Assembly (NCBI RefSeq): GCF_000468115.1
Contig: NZ_AVQI01000084.1
Location: 1 to 64,000, forward strand
DNA length: 64,000 nt
Direction: 5' to 3'
Origin: Treponema socranskii subsp. socranskii VPI DR56BR1116 = ATCC 35536
GTDB taxonomy: Bacteria > Spirochaetota > Spirochaetia > Treponematales > Treponemataceae
In this document: positions 17,101 through 29,969 of the stretch, piece after piece
How the letters are laid out: each line of letters starts with the position of its first letter
Position numbering within the stretch: position 1 is the stretch's first letter
Notes under the pieces: model-generated
What the model saw: the letters and a program-made list of their open reading frames with translations, nothing else
What the model was told of the DNA's origin: nothing
Databases searched by the model: none
Translations under genes and position numbers: made by a program

Positions 17101-17654
17101 CGCATTCCAAACGCCGAGTCAGGAACAGATCGCGGAAAAACTCAAAGAAGCAGGCCTTTCTCCCGACTGCAAACAGATCGTGCACGACGGACGCACGGGA
17201 GTTCCTTTCGTCAATCCGATCTTCGTCGGCGTCATCTACTTTATGAAGCTGCATCACCTCGTCGACGACAAAATGCACGCCCGTTCGACCGGTCCCTATT
17301 CGCTCGTTACGCAACAGCCGCTCGGAGGCAAAGCGCAGTTCGGCGGTCAACGTTTGGGCGAAATGGAAGTGTGGGCGCTCGAAGCCTACGGTGCGGCGAA
17401 CACATTGCAGGAGATGATGACGATCAAGTCGGACGACATGAACGGCCGTTCGAAGATTTACGAGTCGATCGTCAAAGGCGACCCGTCGTCTCCTGCCGGA
17501 GTGCCGGAATCGTTCAACGTACTCGTACAGGAGCTGCGCGGTCTTGCGCTCGACTTTACGATTTATGATGCGAAGGGCAAGCAGATCGCCCTGACGGAAC
17601 GCGATCAGGAATTGATCGATAAAGCCGCTTCCGGTTTTGACAAGGAGAATGCCA

Positions 17655-17662
<8 letters not shown>
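14111..17662 (+). CDS. rpoB: DNA-directed RNA polymerase subunit beta
   Basis: 1183 residues, a normal full-length beta subunit. It includes the rifampicin region ([23 protein letters not shown]...), [13 protein letters not shown], and the C-terminal catalytic parts [13 protein letters not shown] and [24 protein letters not shown]. In the rifampicin pocket the residue equal to E. coli S531 is asparagine (N500, codon 15608-15610), the spirochaete state linked with natural rifampicin resistance. It overlaps the start of rpoC by eight bases. Confidence 0.97.
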
Positions 17663-21914
<4,252 letters not shown>

Positions 21915-21918
21915 GCTA

Positions 21919-21948
21919 TTGACGAGAGACGGGGGAATGAAGTAAAAT
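21919..21948 (+). promoter_or_regulatory. Promoter of the rpsL-rpsG unit
   Basis: TTGACG (21919-21924), 18 bases, TAAAAT (21943-21948), just after the rpoC stop. Transcription should begin near 21955, at the foot of the first leader hairpin. Confidence 0.6.
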
Positions 21949-21952
21949 ATAA

Positions 21953-22054
21953 GAACACTTCTAAAAATCACCTGAGGTTTTAGCGGTGTTCGCAATTCCT
22001 CCGTTTTTTCGGAAATGATGACGGATTATATTCCGGGGTGCTGACCGGAATTTT
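21953..22054 (+). promoter_or_regulatory. Structured leader of rpsL
   Basis: Hairpins follow one another: GAACAC/GTGTTC with CTAAAA/TTTTAG inside (21953-21991), a weaker ATTCCTCCG/CGGAAAT, and ATTCCGG/CCGGAAT (22030-22036, 22045-22051) followed by TTTT. The last could terminate part of the rpoC or leader transcripts. S7 represses the str operon in E. coli; whether this leader has a similar role is unknown. Confidence 0.45.
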
Positions 22055-22093
22055 GTTTAAAAATTATTAATTATTAGGAATAGGAGATAGGCG

Positions 22094-22468
22094 ATGCCTA
22101 CAATTAATCAGTTGATTCATCAGGGACGCAAGTCGAGCGCAAACAGGACGAAAGCGCCCGCCCTCGATTCGTGTCCGCAAAAACGCGGCGTATGTACACG
22201 TGTTATGACGATGACGCCGAAAAAACCGAACTCCGCGCTTCGGAAAATTGCGCGTGTACGGCTCAGCAACGGTATGGAAGTGACCGCGTACATTCCGGGC
22301 ATCGGACATAATTTGCAGGAACACTCGGTTGTGCTCGTGCGCGGCGGACGCGTAAAAGATTTGCCGGGTGTGCGCTATCACATCATCCGCGGCACAAAAG
22401 ATACGCTCGGTGTCGACGGACGCAAACGCGGCCGCTCGAAATACGGTGCAAAACGCGCTAAAGCATAA
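22094..22468 (+). CDS. rpsL: 30S ribosomal protein S12
   Basis: 124 residues of the decoding-centre protein. The conserved [22 protein letters not shown] and [13 protein letters not shown] are present; the lysines at positions 43 and 88, where streptomycin-resistance changes arise, are wild type. TAGGAG lies before the ATG. It forms a unit with rpsG, without fusA or tuf following. Confidence 0.97.
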   Translation: MPTINQLIHQGRKSSANRTKAPALDSCPQKRGVCTRVMTMTPKKPNSALRKIARVRLSNGMEVTAYIPGIGHNLQEHSVVLVRGGRVKDLPGVRYHIIRGTKDTLGVDGRKRGRSKYGAKRAKA

Positions 22469-22482
22469 CGGGGGATCAGAAA

Positions 22483-22953
22483 ATGGGAAGACATAAAAAA
22501 TCGATCGATCGTCCCGTTATGCCGGACGTAAAATACAACAGCAAAGTCGTTTCGAAATTCATCACGCGTATGATGCTGCAGGGCAAAAAAGAAACGTGTA
22601 AGCGCCTCATGTACACGGCGATGGACAATTTAAAAGCTAAAACCGACAAAGATCCGCTCGAAGTGTTTTTGAAAGCGCTCGAAAACGTCAAACCGATGGT
22701 GGAAGTAAAATCCCGCCGCGTCGGAGGTGCGACCTATCAGGTTCCGGTGGAAATCCGCGACGTGCGCAAAGAAGCGCTTGCGATGCGCTGGATCATCACC
22801 GCCGCTCGCAACCGGAACGGACACGGCATGGCTGAAACGCTCGCCGCCGAACTGCTCGATGCGTATAACAGCACGGGTACGGCCTTTAAGAAAAAAGAAG
22901 ATACGCACAAAATGGCCGAAGCGAACAAAGCGTTCGCGCACTACCGCTGGTAG
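22483..22953 (+). CDS. rpsG: 30S ribosomal protein S7
   Basis: 156 residues of the primary 16S rRNA head-binding protein. Family segments [42 protein letters not shown] and the C-terminal [19 protein letters not shown] are present. GGGGGATC lies before the ATG, 14 bases after rpsL. It is followed by a strong terminator. Confidence 0.97.
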   Translation: MGRHKKSIDRPVMPDVKYNSKVVSKFITRMMLQGKKETCKRLMYTAMDNLKAKTDKDPLEVFLKALENVKPMVEVKSRRVGGATYQVPVEIRDVRKEALAMRWIITAARNRNGHGMAETLAAELLDAYNSTGTAFKKKEDTHKMAEANKAFAHYRW

Positions 22954-22983
22954 TTTTCGACGATCCGAAAATCGGTCAAAGAG

Positions 22984-23014
22984 CGCCGTTCACATCTGTG
23001 GGCGGCGTTTTTTT
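22984..23014 (+). terminator. Terminator after rpsG
   Basis: CGCCGTTCACA and TGTGGGCGGCG pair almost completely (22984-23007, two G-U pairs, small loop) and are followed by seven T. Confidence 0.9.
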
Positions 23015-23174
23015 ATTACGTTTTGCAGGAAAAAACTTATTAATAAAAGCTGACGGCAGATCGATTGTGCGGAATGCAGCCGTTTTTACGGCATTTTTTC
23101 GCAAAATCCGCGTAAAAATACAAAGCGTTGACGATTATAAGGTGAAATCGAAATCGACGCACGGAGAAGCTGCC

Positions 23175-24176
23175 ATGAAAAAAATAACGATCACATATTT
23201 TTTTCCGCTCCTGTTGATCGGCGCAGGCTGTACGCTGGCCGCCGAAGGTTCGAAAGACAGGGACACCGAACGGCAAATGCGCGTGCAGACGATCCGCATC
23301 GTAAACTGGAACGTGCAGACGTTTTTTGATGCGAATGCGGACGGATGCGAATACGCCGAATTCAAATCACCGAAATCGAAGTGGGGCAGGGACGAATACG
23401 CCGCCCGGCTCGGCCGACTCTGCGACGCGATTAAAAAGCTCAACGCCGATGTATACGTTTTCGAAGAGATAGAAAACGAAGGCGTTATGTACGATATCGC
23501 AAACCTCCTCGCAGGCGGCGCGTGGAACGGCAAAAAAAATTGGAACTACGCGTGCTTTGTAAAATCGCCCGGCGACGCGCTCGGCTGTGCCGTGCTTTCG
23601 CGCTATCCCCTCGGTGCGATGACCGTTCACGCTCTCGATATCCGCACCTATGCGGAGCAGCCGCGCATGCGGCCCGTCATCGACGTATCCGTATTCGCAG
23701 ATTCGCACCGGCTTACGCTCTGCGTCAATCACTGGAAATCCAAATTGGGAGGCGGTAAGGAGACGGAACTGTGGCGAAGCTGGCAGGAGTCCGTCCTCGC
23801 CCGATTGCTGCTGCAGACAAACGGAAGCGCTGCCGTCGCCTGCGGAGATTTTAACCGCGATATCGAAGAGTTTACTAAGGGGACGGAAAGCGGCGCGGTT
23901 TTTTTGCGCGGAGCGGGTTTCGGGGAAGTATCGGAAATCCTTGTCAAATCGCCGTGGCTTTCGGAAAATGCGCATGCAATGTACAGCTATTATTACGGCG
24001 GAAAAGGAGAACGCATCGATCACTTTTTTCTGTCGGGAAGAGCCGAAGCCGTTTCATTTGCTGCGGAAACCGACGGACCGTGGGCGGACGAAAAAGGCAT
24101 ACCCGTTCGATATGCAATGCACACGGGCAAAGGCTATTCCGACCACTTGCCTATTGCGGCGAGCATACGCTATTGA
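23175..24176 (+). CDS. Endonuclease/exonuclease/phosphatase-family lipoprotein
   Basis: 333 residues. The signal peptide ends in the lipobox LIGAGC (cysteine near residue 19). The mature part is of the DNase I-like metal-dependent hydrolase fold: RIVNWNVQTFF (first catalytic Asn), VFEEIEN (metal Glu), VNHWKSKLGG, ACGDFNRD (catalytic Asp and Asn) and GYSDHLPI (terminal Asp-His). All expected catalytic residues are visible, so an active surface nuclease or phosphodiesterase is likely; substrate unknown. The start at 23175 follows ACGGAGA; the open frame upstream from 22998 is not coding. It converges with the gene at 24216. Confidence 0.83.
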   Translation: MKKITITYFFPLLLIGAGCTLAAEGSKDRDTERQMRVQTIRIVNWNVQTFFDANADGCEYAEFKSPKSKWGRDEYAARLGRLCDAIKKLNADVYVFEEIENEGVMYDIANLLAGGAWNGKKNWNYACFVKSPGDALGCAVLSRYPLGAMTVHALDIRTYAEQPRMRPVIDVSVFADSHRLTLCVNHWKSKLGGGKETELWRSWQESVLARLLLQTNGSAAVACGDFNRDIEEFTKGTESGAVFLRGAGFGEVSEILVKSPWLSENAHAMYSYYYGGKGERIDHFFLSGRAEAVSFAAETDGPWADEKGIPVRYAMHTGKGYSDHLPIAASIRY

Positions 24177-24215
24177 TTGCTGCCGCTGACAGCCGATCGA
24201 GCTTAGCGCGGTGCC

Positions 24216-25469
24216 TTATTGTTCGTAGCTCGGCTTTACCCTGCTTGCAATGCGCGACGGTAAATCGGCGACGGGTGTATCGCCGGTATTTTGTACTTCG
24301 TCTCTGAGATACGGAACGATTATCTGCTCTTTTATGAGCTCCCAGTCTGACGGAAGTTTTTCCGGTACGCTCAGCATATTGGTCGGCGGTGTATTTGTTA
24401 AGAGCATCGTTTTATACAGCGGAAGGATGTGTTCGTTTACTTCTCTGATTGAAGAAAAACCGCCTGCGATGCCGAATTGGTGTATGTCGAGATTTTGTTT
24501 CGCTTTGCGTTCGAGGACGGCGCGCTGCGTTTCCGCGTTTAAAAACCATTCGATAAAGTCGTATGCGCCGTTCGGATGTTTTGCGTGCTTGGGGATACCG
24601 AGCGTGACAAAGGAATCTTCGATCGGTATTTTATTGCCGTCGTAAATCCAGCGGTAGTCGAGCATTTCGGATTGTTCGGCCGTAAGGCTGAACAGCGCGT
24701 CGCTCGTGATGTAGGCGAACAGCGTGCGCCCTGATGTGACGCGTTTGAAGTTCGGCATGGAAAGATATTTATACGCGAAATCCTGTTCCGCCTCCGAAGA
24801 CGTGTTGACGGTTTTCGACCAGTTTTTGAGGTAGGCGATCGCGTCGGAAAGTTTGTCGGCATTCCATGTAAACGACGATTTCGATTCGCGAAACTGCGCG
24901 CCTTTCGCTTTTGCCGTAAAATAGAGAAAGCTGTTTCCCGCCTGCGGCACGAATCCGATGCGCGAGTATGTGCCGTTTTGTTGCCGTACGTTGAAAGCTC
25001 TTCCCGCTTCTTTTAGCTGTTCGATCGACAGCGTGTAATTGTCTTCGACTGCTGCCGCGTTTTCTTTTGAAAAGATGACGGCCGGCAGATTGAAGCTCAC
25101 CGGCAAGAGATAGTACGATTGCCTGATTTTTCCCGCTTCGAGCAACTGCGGATAGAAAATCGACTGCGTTATACCGCTCCCGTCGAATATCGTATCGATC
25201 GATCGGAAAAAACGGCTCGTTTTATCGGTGCGGAGCCACGGACCGACAACGATGTCGGGCGGATTTTTTTCGTTTTTCGAAGCGAGCGCTTCCGACGGAT
25301 TTTTTTTGTAGACGAGGATGACTTTTTTTTTGCCGTGCGTATCGTTGAAGAGCTCTCCGTATTCGGTAAATTCGGGGATATTCGTCCATATCGTGATGAG
25401 CGTTTCGCGCTTAAACGAACAGCCGAAAAAAAAGAACGCACATAAAAACAGAATGCAAATACGCTGCAC
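24216..25469 (-). CDS. Orphan extracellular solute-binding lipoprotein
   Basis: About 417 residues. A lipoprotein signal peptide (VQRICILFLCAFFFFGC) leads into a family 1-type solute-binding fold starting LITIWTNIPEFTEYGELFN, with DIVVGPWLRTD and a C-terminal PNGAYDFIEWFLNAETQRAVLE. The start is uncertain: the frame is open to 25619, far before the signal peptide, while the only usual start near it is the GTG at 25469, with no clear ribosome site; the more natural n-region ILKKNVQR would begin at an ATT (25484). A run of eight A just there could hide an indel. No permease gene is near. The upstream aminotransferase gene lies in the same direction. Confidence 0.7.
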   Translation of the reverse strand: MQRICILFLCAFFFFGCSFKRETLITIWTNIPEFTEYGELFNDTHGKKKVILVYKKNPSEALASKNEKNPPDIVVGPWLRTDKTSRFFRSIDTIFDGSGITQSIFYPQLLEAGKIRQSYYLLPVSFNLPAVIFSKENAAAVEDNYTLSIEQLKEAGRAFNVRQQNGTYSRIGFVPQAGNSFLYFTAKAKGAQFRESKSSFTWNADKLSDAIAYLKNWSKTVNTSSEAEQDFAYKYLSMPNFKRVTSGRTLFAYITSDALFSLTAEQSEMLDYRWIYDGNKIPIEDSFVTLGIPKHAKHPNGAYDFIEWFLNAETQRAVLERKAKQNLDIHQFGIAGGFSSIREVNEHILPLYKTMLLTNTPPTNMLSVPEKLPSDWELIKEQIIVPYLRDEVQNTGDTPVADLPSRIASRVKPSYEQ

Positions 25470-25572
25470 GTTTTTTTTGAGAATGTATCGAGCACGTCTT
25501 TCGGCCGCCGGCGGTCTTGTGCGAGAAAGGACGGTATGCCCTTGGAGCGGCAGTGCACGGGGGACGGTCGGT

Positions 25573-26874
25573 TTAGAGGGCACGGTACATCCCGTCGGCT
25601 GCCGCGTAGATGTCGGCATATACCGATTCGATTTTGTCTTCGTCTATACTGCTGAATGCGACGCGCAGCGTGCGGCTGTCGATCGATATCGTACCGATAC
25701 CTTTTTCGGAAAGCAGCTTTTTACGCAGCGTTTCCGCATCGATTCCGTTGAGGCGGAAACTCATAAAATAACCCGAATTGAAAGGCATCGCTTCGATCGC
25801 GCTCGATGTGTGTGAATCGACGAAGTTCCGTACGGCGCGATAGCGCGCTTGGAGAATGTTTCGGAACGCAGCCTTTTGCGCTTCGTTGTCGGGATCGGTA
25901 TAGGAACGCATAAGGATGGACTGCGAAGGAGTTGCGCTGCACGAAACGGACGAGCGTATGATGCCCATGAGTTTTTTGATAAGGGCGTCGTAGTGTTCAT
26001 CAGTATAATTTTTCGAAGCGAAGGTAACGAAGCCGCAGCGGAATCCCCACACAAAATCTTCTTTTGTCGGCCCGTCGATTTTTACGGCGAGCACGTTTTT
26101 GTGGATGTCGGCGATGTGAGCAAAGAGAGATTGCTCTTCGATATCGTCTTCGTAGTTGAGACCGAAGTATGCGTCGTCGCATATAATTAATAATTTTGTG
26201 CCGCCGGAAGCCGCCTCCCCTATGATGCGGCAGATTTCAATAACTTCGCGTTTTGTGGGGCTGTAACCCGACGGATTTTGCGGAAAATTGAGCAGGAGCC
26301 GCACGGAAGAGCAGGCGGCCGCTTCTTTTTTGATTGCGTTTTCAAGCGAAGCCGTGTCTATTTTTCCGTTGTCAAAAAAATTGAATCGATGCAGTTCCGC
26401 TCCTCGCCGCGCTTCCGTGATGAGCGCATAGTTGTCCCACGACGGATCGGGGGCGAGCAGCGGTTTTGTTTCGTCTATAAAGAGGTCTGCGATATACGAA
26501 ATGCCTGCGGTAAGCCCCGGTACGACGACGGGCAGCGATATTTTTTTTGTTTTTAAAAGCGGATTTTTATCGATTATCTGTTTTTGCCAAACCGTGCGAA
26601 ACTCTTTTTGCCCCGCCGTCGGCGCGTATGCGACAAGAGAGCGTGCATCGAATGAGGGAACGCTTTTTTGAATCGACGGAAGAATTGCCGGTTTTCCTTC
26701 GATGATCGTCATGCCGATCGTCCCGTTCGCTTTGGACGCGCCCTGTTTCGCTTCTTCACTCTGCGCGATTATCCCTTTCGGAAAATACATCCGCAAGCCT
26801 TCGTCCGAAAGCAGCTCTCCTGCGACAGTGTCTTTTAATCGTTCGTTTAATTCTTGTGCTAAAGGGTTCAACAT
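25573..26874 (-). CDS. PLP-dependent aminotransferase class I/II
   Basis: 433 residues of the fold type I aminotransferases. Visible are the NFPQNPSGYSPT segment, the PLP-binding ICDDAYFGLNYED, the lysine region VKIDGPTKEDFVWGFRCGFV, and a C-terminal NSGYFMSFRLNG ... TLRVAFSS. It belongs to an unassigned branch near bacterial aspartate aminotransferases; substrate unknown. The start at 26874 (MLNPLAQELN) is chosen because the upstream extension spans a consensus promoter. The gap between the -10 box and this ATG is only ten bases, so the leader is at most a few bases. Confidence 0.82.
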   Translation of the reverse strand: MLNPLAQELNERLKDTVAGELLSDEGLRMYFPKGIIAQSEEAKQGASKANGTIGMTIIEGKPAILPSIQKSVPSFDARSLVAYAPTAGQKEFRTVWQKQIIDKNPLLKTKKISLPVVVPGLTAGISYIADLFIDETKPLLAPDPSWDNYALITEARRGAELHRFNFFDNGKIDTASLENAIKKEAAACSSVRLLLNFPQNPSGYSPTKREVIEICRIIGEAASGGTKLLIICDDAYFGLNYEDDIEEQSLFAHIADIHKNVLAVKIDGPTKEDFVWGFRCGFVTFASKNYTDEHYDALIKKLMGIIRSSVSCSATPSQSILMRSYTDPDNEAQKAAFRNILQARYRAVRNFVDSHTSSAIEAMPFNSGYFMSFRLNGIDAETLRKKLLSEKGIGTISIDSRTLRVAFSSIDEDKIESVYADIYAAADGMYRAL

Positions 26875-26884
26875 GATAAAATAG

Positions 26885-26913
26885 ATTATTCTGAAATACG
26901 GTGAGATTGTCAA
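26885..26913 (-). promoter_or_regulatory. Promoter of the aminotransferase gene
   Basis: On the minus strand TTGACA (26913-26908), 17 bases, AATAAT (26890-26885). It gives an almost leaderless transcript starting near 26878. Confidence 0.6.
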
Positions 26914-26946
26914 TTATAATAATGCATGCAGGCTTGAGGTTGTGAG

Positions 26947-27939
26947 ATGGAAAAATACAGTGCGGGCGAAGCGGAACTTGCAGCGTGCCGTAACCTTATC
27001 GAAGCATGCCGTACGGAAGCGCATAAGCGTCTTATCGGTCAGGATGTGCTGTTTGACGGTATCATGACGGCGTTTATCGCAGGCGGACACGTGCTGCTCG
27101 AAGGCGTGCCGGGGCTTGCAAAGACGCTCGCGGTTAAAACCTTTGCCGAAATCTCCGGGCTCGATTTTAAACGCATTCAATTTACGCCCGATCTGCTTCC
27201 CGCCGATGTTTCCGGTACGCTTATATATGAGCAAGGCAAGGGGACCTTTTCCGTGCGTAAAGGGCCGGTGTTTGCGAACGTCGTGCTCGCCGACGAGATA
27301 AACCGTGCGAGTGCGAAAGTGCAGTCCGCCATGCTTGAAGCTATGGAAGAGCGGCAGGTGACGATCGGTGAAACATCCTATGCGCTGCCCGAACCTTTTT
27401 TCGTGCTCGCGACGCAAAACCCGATCGAGCAGGAAGGGACGTACAATTTGCCCGAAGCGGAGCTCGACCGTTTTTTGCTGAAGATCATCGTACCCTATCC
27501 GAAAGCCGAAGAGGAGTTCGCCGTCGTAAAGACGGGGGGAGCGGCCGCTTCCGTTCCCGTTCGGAAAATTTTAAGTGCGGGCGATATCGCTCTGCTTCGA
27601 AAATTGCTTTCGAAGATTGTGTGCGACGATGCGCTTATCGAATACATCGTTTCTCTCATAGCGGTAACGCGCCCCGATCCCGATAAAAAAGCGTCCGTAC
27701 ACGACATTACGCGCTATATCGCTTTCGGCGCTTCTCCGCGTGCGGGTATCGCGCTTTTACAGTGTGCGAAAGCGGCCGCGCTCTTTCAAGGACGATCGTT
27801 TGTGCTGCCCGAAGACGTTAAGCTTGCGGCTCCCGCCGTCATGCGTCATCGCCTCGTGCTCTCCTATGAAGCCGCTGCGGATTCCGTCACCGCCGATGAA
27901 ATCATTTCCCGTATCCTCGATTTCGTGCCGGTCCCCTAG
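26947..27939 (+). CDS. MoxR-family AAA+ ATPase
   Basis: 330 residues. Walker A GVPGLAKT at residues 53-60, Walker B with LADEINRAS near 115-123, sensor LATQNPIEQEGTYNLPEAELDRF and a C-terminal AAA lid. MoxR proteins act as chaperone-like ATPases working on VWA-domain partners, here encoded downstream. First gene of a six-gene Bat-type operon (to 34061). GAGGTTGTGAG precedes the ATG; a TATAAT at 26916-26921 may be its -10. Confidence 0.92.
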   Translation: MEKYSAGEAELAACRNLIEACRTEAHKRLIGQDVLFDGIMTAFIAGGHVLLEGVPGLAKTLAVKTFAEISGLDFKRIQFTPDLLPADVSGTLIYEQGKGTFSVRKGPVFANVVLADEINRASAKVQSAMLEAMEERQVTIGETSYALPEPFFVLATQNPIEQEGTYNLPEAELDRFLLKIIVPYPKAEEEFAVVKTGGAAASVPVRKILSAGDIALLRKLLSKIVCDDALIEYIVSLIAVTRPDPDKKASVHDITRYIAFGASPRAGIALLQCAKAAALFQGRSFVLPEDVKLAAPAVMRHRLVLSYEAAADSVTADEIISRILDFVPVP

Positions 27940-27941
27940 CG

Positions 27942-28838
27942 ATGAAACATCTGCTCGCCGTCAACAGGGAAACGCTCGCAAAACAGGCGGCGCTGCTCCG
28001 TCTCACTGCCGCGTCTCTCGCCGACAGTTTTAAAACGGGTTCTTTTCGTTCGCTCTTCCGCGGGCAGGGCATCGAATTCAGCGGTGTGCGCGAATACCTT
28101 CGCGGCGACGACGTGCGCGCCATCGATTGGAACGTTACTGCACGCATGGGAAAACCCTATGTAAAGCTTTTCGAAGAAGAGCGCGAGCTCCAGATCTTTA
28201 TCGTCGTAGATCGTTCGTTTTCGATGTTTAGCGGTACGGGGCGCAGAACGCGCTATCGTACGGCAGCAGAAGCGGCCGCTCTCGTCGCGATGGCGGCCGA
28301 GATAAACGCGAGCAGCATCGGAGCCGTTTTTTTCGACGGTGAAATACAGTTTTCATGTGCGCCCGAAAGCGGACGAAAGCGCACGATGCTTTTACTTGCG
28401 CGCCTCGATGAAGTCGACGGATACGGTGTTTCCGGTTCTGCGCTCCGAAGCGCGCTGACGGGTGCGGGAAAATTATTAAAAAAGCGATCGCTTGTCTTTG
28501 TCTTTTCCGATTTTCGAACGGTCGGATGGATTACGTCCCTCGCTTCCCTTGCGCAAAAAAACGACGTCGTTGCGGTGCGCATCGTCGATGAGATCGACAA
28601 TGAACTGCCGGAAATAGGGACGGTGCCCTTTATCGACAGCGAAACGACTGTGCGCCTCGTACTGCCGTCTTCATCATCAGCTTTTCGGAACGCATGGCGA
28701 GACGATAACCGCCGGCGATTCCTCCACTGGCAGGAGTCGTGCGTCCGTCACGGAGCCGTTCCGCTTGCGCTTTCAACCGACGATGAAGTCGTCCGCGTCC
28801 TTTCGCATTTTTTTTCCTACAAGGGCCGGACACAATGA
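27942..28838 (+). CDS. DUF58 domain protein
   Basis: 298 residues, cytoplasmic. The DUF58 core reads GIEFSGVREYLRGDDVRAIDWNVTARMGKPYVKLFEEERE, followed by a VWA-like fold starting FIVVDRSFSMFSG, a MIDAS-type metal site motif. DUF58 proteins regularly accompany MoxR ATPases. It begins two bases after moxR and overlaps the next gene by four bases (ATGA), so it is translationally coupled. Confidence 0.9.
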   Translation: MKHLLAVNRETLAKQAALLRLTAASLADSFKTGSFRSLFRGQGIEFSGVREYLRGDDVRAIDWNVTARMGKPYVKLFEEERELQIFIVVDRSFSMFSGTGRRTRYRTAAEAAALVAMAAEINASSIGAVFFDGEIQFSCAPESGRKRTMLLLARLDEVDGYGVSGSALRSALTGAGKLLKKRSLVFVFSDFRTVGWITSLASLAQKNDVVAVRIVDEIDNELPEIGTVPFIDSETTVRLVLPSSSSAFRNAWRDDNRRRFLHWQESCVRHGAVPLALSTDDEVVRVLSHFFSYKGRTQ

Positions 28839-29836
28839 AAACATTATTGATTTTTTTGTGCATTGCGATATGCGCGAACGCTGCATCCTTTACGGAGTCC
28901 GATACGATGCAGATCGTCATGCCGAAAACGATTTATGTCGGCGATACGGCCGAGCTTCGCTACACGTTCCGTTCTGCAGTCGATTTTTTTGCCGATATGA
29001 GCGATGCTTCACTTTCCCGAGAAATTGCGCTCGAATCGCTTCCGTTTCAAACGGATACCGACGATTATACGATATTGGACGCATCGCTCGATAGAAACGG
29101 TCTCCTCTATACGCTTCGCTTTACGTTTATCCCGTGGAATACCGGCGCGATCGATTTTCCGATGTTCGATATTTCCGCTGCCGTATACGGCGGCGGCGCA
29201 CATCCCTTTATCGTCGATGTGCAGAGCGTAGAAGTTTCATCGATTTTGCAGGATCAGGATGATGCCGATCTGCGCGCAAGCATGGGACCGCTTTTGCTTC
29301 CCGGAACGATGTACGTGCTCTATGCGGCGGCTGTCCTTTCGATCGTCCTTTTTATCTTATTGATCAGACTTGTCGTAACGTGGCAGTCAGTGTACGAAGC
29401 CTATGCGACGCGGAAACTGCTTCGTTCGTATGCGAAAAACGCAAAAGAATTGTACCGGCGTTTAAAACGGCTCGATCGGGCGGGAGGTAAAACGAACGAC
29501 GCGGAATTTTGTACGGAACTGCAGCAGCTTATCAGGCACTACCTCGATTTTCGTTTCGGCTATCGTTTCAGCGCCGTGTCGAGCTCCGCGATTATGGATA
29601 CGTTTGACAAAATCATGGCGGGTACAATGTCGGAAAAAAGCCAATCCGGCGCTATGTCGCTTGCGGCGGTTTTGCGGCGTACCGATTACGTGCGCTATGC
29701 CCGCGGTTCGATCGATTCGAAAAAGGAGCCTGCCGAGCAGTTTGCGGCGGATCTCAAAACGGATGAACGCGCATCTCTCATCAGAATCGTGCGCGATGCC
29801 GTCGAACGCTTTGAGGGCGCCGCCCGCAGAGATTGA
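28835..29836 (+). CDS. Membrane-anchored Bat-operon accessory protein
   Basis: 333 residues. An N-terminal signal peptide (LLIFLCIAICANA) is followed by a beta-rich periplasmic domain to about residue 150, a membrane helix (YVLYAAAVLSIVLFILLIRLVV) and a basic, helical cytoplasmic tail with ELQQLIRHYLDFRFGYRF. This layout resembles the proteins with a C-terminal DUF4381-type segment in MoxR/Bat operons of other bacteria. Exact role unknown; it may pass periplasmic signals to the MoxR/DUF58 pair. Confidence 0.7.
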   Translation: MKTLLIFLCIAICANAASFTESDTMQIVMPKTIYVGDTAELRYTFRSAVDFFADMSDASLSREIALESLPFQTDTDDYTILDASLDRNGLLYTLRFTFIPWNTGAIDFPMFDISAAVYGGGAHPFIVDVQSVEVSSILQDQDDADLRASMGPLLLPGTMYVLYAAAVLSIVLFILLIRLVVTWQSVYEAYATRKLLRSYAKNAKELYRRLKRLDRAGGKTNDAEFCTELQQLIRHYLDFRFGYRFSAVSSSAIMDTFDKIMAGTMSEKSQSGAMSLAAVLRRTDYVRYARGSIDSKKEPAEQFAADLKTDERASLIRIVRDAVERFEGAARRD

Positions 29837-29969
29837 AATGCGTACGGATTTTATGGAAGAGATCGGCGAATGACAGGGAATAAAATGAATAGCGGAAAAT
29901 TAATAAATTTGATTTTACATTTTATTAAAATCGGATTGATGAGCGATTGTTTTTTCGGAGGCGTATCCT

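Noticed and set aside
23079-23099. Second terminator after rpsG (GCCG/CGGC with T6)
   Set aside because: The stem is only four base pairs; the strong terminator at 22984-23014 makes it unnecessary.
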